This document shows, piece after piece, positions 57,104 to 64,000 of a stretch of DNA of 64,000 nucleotides (position 1 is its first letter; each line of letters begins with the position of its first letter). The notes under the pieces are model-generated. The model did no database searches and was not told the DNA's origin. It was given only the letters and a program-made list of their open reading frames with translations. Position numbers and translations under genes: made by a program. Source of the stretch: Alentia gelatinosa (lineage: Eukaryota; Annelida; Polychaeta; Phyllodocida; Polynoidae); contig OX465580.1 in the NCBI GenBank assembly GCA_950022655.1, positions 45,258,028 through 45,322,027 on the forward strand. The letters run 5' to 3'.

Positions 57104-57600
57104 TGCTCGCGCCGCCTGGCCATTTCTCAATCACTCCGGAAGCCCTCACCGAGGCCACCGGAGCGACGGCGCGCCTCCAACTCCTGGCCGCCCTCGTAGT
57201 TCTAGCGGCCGCCACTTTCGCTCGGATTTCGTCGTCTCGACCACAAACACGACGGTCGAGGCAGATCTCAAAAAGGGCGCTAGAAGAGACCCTGTCACGG
57301 CCGCCCGCGGTCGTGCCCTCTGGCTCGTCGGTTCGACGAACGACATATACATCATTGATATACATCAGCAGTCGCTCGCACTGTGTGCCTCGTTTAACTA
57401 CAAGACATATACATCATTGTTGGAGCGGCCGCTTACACCCGAGAACATGCCACCCCGGCCCTCGCTGACCTCCCGACCGACGCACGCCCCCCGCTCGAAA
57501 CGACCCGACGGAGCCAGCCGACCTTGGGGCCATCATCAATAACTTCTTCTAACTCTTCCAGATACCCTCCTCTGCTGCCAGGCGCGGGCGTCCCTCCAGG
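57104..57600 (+). pseudogene. RNase H region of the Ngaro/PAT-type element, scrambled
   Basis: The stretch between RT and recombinase has the right size for RNase H plus linker, but its frame is broken repeatedly. ACATATACATCATTG occurs twice (about 57345 and 57406), suggesting a local duplication or small insertion. No catalytic residues could be assigned with confidence. Confidence 0.45.
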
Positions 57601-57665
57601 CCTCGGTCGCGCCCTCGACCTCCTTCAACAGGACCAGACAGGCCCGCCTCTACCTCACGTTCTGC

Positions 57666-58521
57666 GTGGACAACGCAGTTCCTCATCTCTCGCCCTCGCC
57701 CGCTCAGGTCGCCCTCTTTCGTCAATACCTAGCAAACTGCCTCCCGGCTCCGGCCTCGCGCAGGAACTACGCCTCTGGGGCGAGAGCCTGGGTCGGCCTC
57801 GTGGGAGGGGACACTTCCTCCTTCTCGTCTCCCCTCTCCCTCGCGGTGGCAAAGGAAGCGGACAACCTCTCCGCACACGTCCCTTCCTGCGCCCCTCCCC
57901 TCCTCCCTGCTGACATCCTTGGGATATCGGCCTACCACGACAGAGCCTGGACTCGCTCCGAAGGCGGCTCTCCTCCTCGGGTATTTCGCCCTCCTCAGGG
58001 CCTCCAACCTGGTGCCCGTGAAGGGCCCAGGAAGACCGGGGCACCACGCCCTCAGGCGGGAGGACGTCGTTTCCTCCCCCACAGGTCTCATTGTCCTCCT
58101 ACACTCGACCAATACGACGAGCTCCTCGGAACCTCCGCTCCCTCTAGCGGTTCCCGAGGTCCGAGGCTCCCCAGCTTGCCTGAAATCCGCTTGGCTCGCC
58201 TACACACACGCCTTCCCTGCTCCGCCGACGTCCTTCGCCTTCTTGGACCCCTCCTGCGTACCTCTCACCGCCCAGGGCCTCACCTCCATCCTCCGAGCGG
58301 CCATGGCCTCCTTCTCCTCCCCCAGGGCGACCTCGGCCTCCCTACACTCCCTACAGAGAGGAGGCGCTCAACAAGCTGCTCTCCATGGAGCCTCGGACGA
58401 GGCCCTCCTCCACCATGGAACCTGGACTAGTGTCACCTCCCTCAGGGCCTACGTCCCGGCCGACCCCTCCAAGGAGGTTGCCTTGGCCTTGACCTCGGCC
58501 TTTGGCATTTCTTATAGTTAA
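57666..58521 (+). pseudogene. Tyrosine recombinase of the Ngaro/PAT-type element
   Basis: The N-terminal domain (FRQYLANCLPAPASRRNYAS, GARAWVGLVGG, LLPADILGISAYHDRA) is in the frame from 57666. A shift near 57945 moves the catalytic domain to the frame 57919-58521: LLLGYFALLRASNLVPVKGP (box I with the first catalytic Arg), the beta-sheet region, then LHSLQRGGAQQAALHGASDE, HHGTWTSVTSLRAYVP (G-W and the Tyr), ending at 58521. The H-x-x-R pair reads H-S-L-Q with an Arg next, so one catalytic Arg seems replaced. The usual role is integration of a circular double-stranded intermediate instead of DDE integrase. Confidence 0.8.
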
Positions 58522-58599
58522 AGACAGTACTTCACCTCAACTCTACAACTCCTTCCTCAATAAAAGTCTTATTTCCAAATCCCTCTTTGCGTCATCATT
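58508..58599 (+). repeat. B1 split direct repeat
   Basis: TTTCTTATAGTTAAAGACAG onward for 92 bases, repeated at 58805-58896 with four or so differences. It overlaps the recombinase stop codon and contains CAATAAAAGTC, a likely polyadenylation signal. Confidence 0.85.
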
Positions 58600-58744
58600 G
58601 TTCCCAACTCGTTGGGTTTAATGTGCGCGAAGGGATTTCTCCACTCTCCCCTCACCGAACACTCTCCATACACCGGACTTCCACACGTGACTACCTCTCC
58701 ACCACGTGACTCGCCGCAAAACCAACGGACTCGGGAAATATTAC
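58595..58744 (+). repeat. A2 split direct repeat
   Basis: Direct copy of A1 (54497-54648). It overlaps the end of B1 by a few bases in TCATT, the junction expected from integration of a circular form. Confidence 0.85.
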
Positions 58745-58804
58745 CTCCCACCCACCCCACAAAAACTCTAAACTCTTTTCCCTCACTCATACTTCACTCG
58801 CGGC

Positions 58805-58896
58805 TTTCTTATAGTAAAAGACAGTACTTCACCTCAACTCTACAGCTCCTTCCTCAATAAACGTCTTATTTCCAAATCCCTCTTTGCGTCATCATT
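58805..58896 (+). repeat. B2 split direct repeat, 3' end of the Ngaro/PAT-type element
   Basis: Direct copy of B1 with CAATAAACGTC at the corresponding place. Homology ends in GCGTCATCATT, so the whole element spans 54497-58896. Confidence 0.85.
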
Positions 58897-61007
58897 ATAC
58901 TCCACTCAAATTCAATAATTCAGCAAAACATTGTATCATGGAGAAAATAGGGTTTTCAAACATATTTATTTGCTATTGGGGAAGTTAGCCAACGCAAGCG
59001 CCGGGTGCCGTGCACGGTGGTGCGCAGGTGGTAAGAAGGGGTGCGCATGGATTAAAATGTTTTGTGCTCAACTTGCCTTAATATACTTCCATATTGGAGT
59101 TCTACACGAATTTTATGTCCAGGTGATTTTATTAGTTTCACTGATATCGTTTTCTCATCAGTGTTTTTCTAAGCCGGTCTGAAATTCAAGAATATTATGA
59201 CATTTACTAAGATATCTAATTGCGAGGAATGTAGTTCAATTTGCCATATAATAACTCAATGTATATCTTCTTTGTCTTCTTTGTCTGTTTTAGCTCCTTT
59301 GGAACGTGGATGCACAGCTACTTTCGATGCAAAAACATAGCTAACAAACTTTATTGACGTTAAAAGGCCAACAGCCTTCTTACATTGCTGAATTATATTG
59401 GGACCTTTTATTTCAACGCTGATGAGCGAACGATATCAAACCTTTTATTAGCCATTGCGTTATCATTGAAAACAGATTATATTTCGTATTAAAAGTTTTG
59501 GGTGTTAACATATCTCTCTCCTAACTTTATAAAAACACTTTGATGAAAGTTAAACTTAGGTAGATGTGCACAATTGCTCCGTTTCCACGGATAGAAGTAA
59601 ACACGCAATGCTGTACTGATAAAACATATTAGGCAAGAGGCGCAGTATCTCGATTGTATGATAAAATCTTTTTACATGTCGCAATTTATAAAATATCATC
59701 CTGTTATACAGGCACATGTGCCAAGAACAGAGTGGCCAAAACACAAATCAACATGTGATTTTTGACGAAAACGGGGATGAACGTTTTAATATGCACCTGT
59801 GGTTTCCAGTGTCAGTACAAATATGGCGTCATCCAACCGAACATATTCGGTCTAAAACCTATCCTTTGCTGCAATTGCATGATTAAACTTTTTCTGCCTT
59901 TTATCATGTATGTAAATTAGTTTGGAATTTTCTTTTGTGCTGATATGAATAAAGATCCGGTAATGTAAAGGCACCCCCGCAGTTATATCTATGCCTGACA
60001 GACGTTCTTTACCTCTGTCAATACATATTTCATTATATATTCATATTCGTTTCTAAATATCTTTATATAACATCATTTTGAAAGTGCTAAAAAGTGACTT
60101 TTGGTCCTACAAGTCGACAGCCGAGATTCTTAGAGGAAGAACCGATACGTAAATATTACCCGAAACAGGCTATCGAGAACAGTGTTACCATTCTCATAAA
60201 TAATTTAACTATCCCCACATACCACCCCTCTCACCAACCAATCTTAATAATCCCGCATTCTTACAAATAACACATTTGTTACCACATTGGCAGGTTGGCC
60301 CATTTCTTACTACACTTTTATCAACTACATTTTATTCATATACTTTTCTCCCAGCCTGCCTCACCGGGTTGTTCATCAACAGGGATAAGAGATAGTGATC
60401 ACAATGTCGATTATTGATACACAGGCAATAATCGTATTTGCTGCCCTCAGTTCGGATATGCTCATTATGCTGTCGTGTATTTGCATAATCTGACCTGTGC
60501 CCAAGTAGAGGCAATTACAGTCGTAGTGGTTCATATTCTTCCTATTTTTGGTGAACTAAAATTCCTCTTGTTATTGTTTTACAATCAATGCTTCCTTCAT
60601 TTCAACTGCGAGGATGAACATGTAATCTGATAGCTGTAAAAGTGATGACCCGAAGGAATTACATCGAGATCCGTAGCTGCTTGAAATAAATGTCATAAGT
60701 TTTTGTTGCAGAGAAATCGCCAAAACTAATGGCATATTTTCACTGCTTCTGGCTATGGATTAAGTGAGGTTCAGTTTGTATCTCTCCTCTATCGCTGAAT
60801 AATGGGCTGACGTTTGTGACATCATCACCCATTGAGACTTTTCTCCTTTTACAATACCCAAGGGCGTTTAGTTCTAGATCAGGACTAATATTACGTCTGT
60901 GGGGGAAAATACCAGGGGTGGGACAAAAATGAAATACCTGTCGAATGAATATGAATACGGAACGCATATTTTGTCCTTCAATATATTCAATTTGATCATA
61001 GCAGTAT
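58897..61007. other. Intergenic, nothing identified
   Basis: AT-rich; short frames without motifs. Confidence 0.45.
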
Positions 61008-61993
61008 CACTGCACGAAAATCACTATTTTACATATGTATAAGAAACGCGTCTAACAGTAGGATTTTGCGTCTAGAAGTTAGACCTGTTATCCGTCTTGT
61101 AGACGCCTTATCTAGTGGCGTATATATACATGTCCATGGTGCGGTCTTATATACGTCATATATACGCCTGATTCCGTTGTATATACACCAATCTCAAAAA
61201 GTTCCATTCTCTGCCACTTGGGGACACTACTGGTAGCATATTTCATTTGCCATAGTAAACCCTGTATTTGTTGGGTTTTTTTACCGTTTTTCTATTAGAT
61301 TTGACTTTAAAACACCATGCCTATGTGTGGTCAGTCTTGGCTTAGCATATAAGCACCCTCTTCAAGGTTATAGCTAACTACTGAAATCATCTTACCCCCT
61401 GCGAATGCGACCGCACGATGTGAATGCAGCCGCATTCACACCACATGTCTACCCGGCCCCCGCCGACACCATAACACCTCGCGGCGGGCAGCGGCGGGCA
61501 TGGGCGGGCGGTGGAGGGTGGGGGAGGGTTTCCCACTGAGTCAACCTGTACAAACGTGGATGGCGGCGGGCGGTGGGCGGTGGCCGGCGGGCAGCGGGGG
61601 GCTTCTCACTGAGGCTGGCTGGGGGTGGCGTGGGGTGGTGGGGGGGGCAATAGAGGGTAGGTTTGGGAGGTCGCGGGTGGTGGGTCAGTGTTGGTGTATC
61701 CTCTACCAACACCCACAGGCCCGGGTGGGCCGCGGGTCACACTTTTTTTTTTTTTGGTATCATATATACGCCTGGCGTATATATATGTTGCGCAGAGTAT
61801 ATTTTATCTTAAATACGCCAGGCGTGAAAGACAGCCAAGTCGCGCGCGTCTACATATGGAAACTGTCTTGTAGACGCCTGAAACGTAGACGCGTATAAGA
61901 GGTGTATACAAGTATAAACAAGCCACGATACAGCCGATACGTGCGTTATCGCAATGGCGTATATATATGTAAAATAGTGGTTTTCGTGCAGTG
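61008..61993. mobile_element. 986-bp TIR element, CACTGCACGAAAA ends
   Basis: The first 34 bases (starting CACTGCACGAAAATCACTAT) and the last 34 are inverted complements with two mismatches, flanked by TAT on both sides as a possible 3-bp target duplication. TAGACGCC, TATATACGCC and GCGTATATA words recur inside both ends. The centre (about 61440-61730) is a GC-rich block with GGCGGGCAGCGG-type repeats. No transposase frame is visible. Confidence 0.75.
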
Positions 61994-63284
61994 TATACAA
62001 CATAGTCTTCTGCGGTCTGTAGAAAGTAATCGAAAATGATCCGCTGTATACTTCTGCTGGGTTGCACCAGTCGTTAAATCGGTTCATTCAGCATTCAACT
62101 TTGCGATTGGAGGTACAGATACTTTGGTAGGAAACGACATATATATTATGGTTAAAGTGGATGGTACACACAGATGAGTGATGTTTACATGCAGGTTAAG
62201 AAAACATTACCATACGTTAACCCGATACTGCTTTCGGGGCAGCTCCCTCTTGTTGCTGTTTCACCATACCTCTTGTCCACAGTAACAGGCCGGGGCTATT
62301 TCCTCATGTATGAGTGACGGATAAGGTGTCTCTCGCCTGACAAAGTGCATAGTTCTTCTGTTTGTCCTTTTGCTGACATGTCTCCAACCCCACTCCCACT
62401 GATGACCATATGTAACACAATCTCGATAATCTGACTGAAATCTTCATTCAATTCTCAGATCATTCTGCTCCTCAGCAGTCTAAGGTTTCTCTACATAAAA
62501 TGCTACTCTTCATAATTACTTTGAAAAGAACTGGACATCTGGCCTCCCCAGCCACTGTCTCATTCTCCCTGTCTTTGTATTATCGTAATTACTTCCATAG
62601 AAATCTGATACCTAAATAACAATTCCTAATGCAATATTTCTCTGCAGCAAGGAGCAATGGGTGGTTTTCCTTTTGTTCATCGTTCTTATTGTTTTAGGGG
62701 AGTCCGGTTGACACAACTTCCAATTTAATCAAGTGCCACAAATTATTGTCATCTCATGTTGTGCCATGTTTGCTTTGTGTAAAATGACCGTCAGCTTTTT
62801 ACATGGCATCTGAGATGACACTTAACATTCCTCCTGACAGTAATAGGTCCACACTTCTGCGTTTTTCTATAAATGATTTGAGTCTATTATTTTTTAACCT
62901 TTCTAGATTTCTTCCCAGGATGTGATTAGATACTTATTGGTCTCAGGTATGTTGCTAAAGATGTATTTTCTTTCTTGTGGATTGGGGTGCTTGTCGCATT
63001 CCATCATACATCAGGGAAAGATGAATGAAACAACGTTGTGTTATATAGTATGTGTAGATTATCAATCGCTGCTAAAAAGCCTATCTTGATAACAAAAGAT
63101 TTCACATTGGTGATCACAGTCGATTTACAGGTATCAATGTCATTATTTCATCAATAGTCCTTGGGCCAGACCCCAAATTTTCATTTCCACTGCCCCCCCT
63201 TTGGAAACATTTGTTTTATGGTTTTATCTTGTAGATCAAACTTTCTAGTTAACATTTCCACTTGCTGTCAAGTGGTCAGATTAC
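61994..63284. other. Intergenic, nothing identified
   Basis: AT-rich; no motif-bearing frames. Confidence 0.45.
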
Positions 63285-64000
63285 CATTCAACAGCTGTTG
63301 AAGAGAACTACCGTCACAATGCCTGAAAGCCTATAAATCTGAGTGCTGAAAATTGTTATTTTTGGTTCTGTGTTGTTGTAAGTATTACAATGACTCATTA
63401 GATTAAACTTTGGTATTGGGCTCCATATTCTGGTCCTTTGTGGACTTAATACAGCAAACAGAATCAAAATATCTCTTCTCAGTGGCCTAGGGCAGCCATT
63501 ATCATGTGTGTGTACACTATCAATGTCCCCCTTACACATCTGTAATTTTTCATATGCAGTTTTTCGCTATGTGACTATACTGTGGCATCACTGAGGAGCA
63601 TTTTGAGCTATTTTTAGTGTTTTGTGATATCAGGTGCCAGGTAAATAATCGATTTCGCTATGTCTGTCGCTCATGTTGTGTGATATATCTGACAACCAGT
63701 ATTAAAGTCATATAATATCTAACGACTACAGAACCTTTTTATATGCAGTTTTTTTGCTATGTTGCCATGTTCTGGCATCCTTTAGACACATTTTAAGCTA
63801 TTATTTAATGTTCTGTGATCTCAGGATTCAGTTATATAACCAATTCTTCTATCACTACTGCCACTGTCATTTGACATTTTCAACAGCCAGTTCCAATGAC
63901 ATAGTGCCTGAAGACTATTAAATCGTTACATATATAGTCTTTTGCTGTGTGACCATATTGTGGCATCCCTTAGGAACATTTAGAGCTATTTTTAATGTAT
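63285..64000. repeat. Satellite, unit about 189-190 bp, truncated by the window edge
   Basis: CATATGCAGTTTTTCGCTAT at 63551, ATATGCAGTTTTTTTGCTAT at 63741 and TATATAGTCTTTTGCTGTGT at 63931 mark three successive units. Each continues with a TGGCATC...GCTATTTTTARTGT series. A partial unit end (CACAATGCCTGAAAGCCTAT, near 63315) precedes the array. Confidence 0.8.

Noticed and set aside
1..64000. tRNA and rRNA genes
   Set aside because: No A-box/B-box pair with a cloverleaf and no rRNA-like stretch was recognised by eye; a covariance-model search would be decisive.

Overview
This window looks like gene-poor, transposon-dense nuclear DNA from an animal, most likely a marine invertebrate. The background is AT-rich. 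I see no operons, no ribosome-binding sites and no long uninterrupted host reading frame. Almost everything recognisable is a mobile element, and nearly all of them are broken. The mix (a Gmr1-type Gypsy element with a SCAN-like gag, Ngaro/DIRS-type tyrosine-recombinase retrotransposons, a Penelope-like relic, a non-LTR element with an SGNH-hydrolase ORF, and TTAA-, TA- and hAT-type MITEs) fits a deuterostome or lophotrochozoan. I cannot name the species. No tRNA, rRNA or complete host gene was found; one weak candidate first exon lies near 4.0-4.16 kb.

Left third (1-21 kb): a G-rich minisatellite at the edge; a family of MITEs rich in TCGGA/TCGTAG words (2.1-3.0, 5.25-5.49, 15.33-15.62 kb, with further copies at 32.6, 33.9 and 44.0 kb); a DIRS-type relic (5.5-7.2 kb); a diverged ~310-bp tandem array (8.3-9.3 kb); the 3' end of a non-LTR reverse transcriptase (12.4-13.1 kb); short foldback elements (12.0, 15.1, 19.4, 20.1 kb, with others at 31.6 and 42.1 kb); and two abutting hAT-like MITEs (17.9-19.2 kb).

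Middle (21-36 kb): a minus-strand non-LTR relic (endonuclease plus partial RT) lies next to a 5.07-kb Gmr1-like Gypsy element with ~98-99% identical LTRs. Its domains are SAP, coiled coil, SCAN-like gag, zinc knuckle, protease, integrase and RNase H remnant, i.e. a Copia-like order, with the RT deleted. Two TTAA-flanked (piggyBac-like) MITEs have inserted in its gag-pol. A third TTAA MITE sits at 35.1-35.6 kb. All three carry a phased array of GATGCC-NN-AGGCATC palindromes.

Right (38-64 kb): a minus-strand non-LTR element joins an SGNH esterase ORF to the RT C-terminus and is split by a 1.1-kb TIR transposon full of GTCGTAACGTGACG words. Then come further non-LTR relics (44.1-45.0 minus, 46.97-48.46 plus), a minus-strand YR-retrotransposon relic without RT (48.5-49.9 kb), a Penelope-like RT split by a MITE (51.1-52.8 kb), minisatellite and G-run DNA (52.9-54.2 kb), a GC-rich Ngaro/PAT-type element with full split direct repeats (54.5-58.9 kb), a 986-bp TIR element (61.0-62.0 kb), and a ~190-bp satellite running off the right edge.
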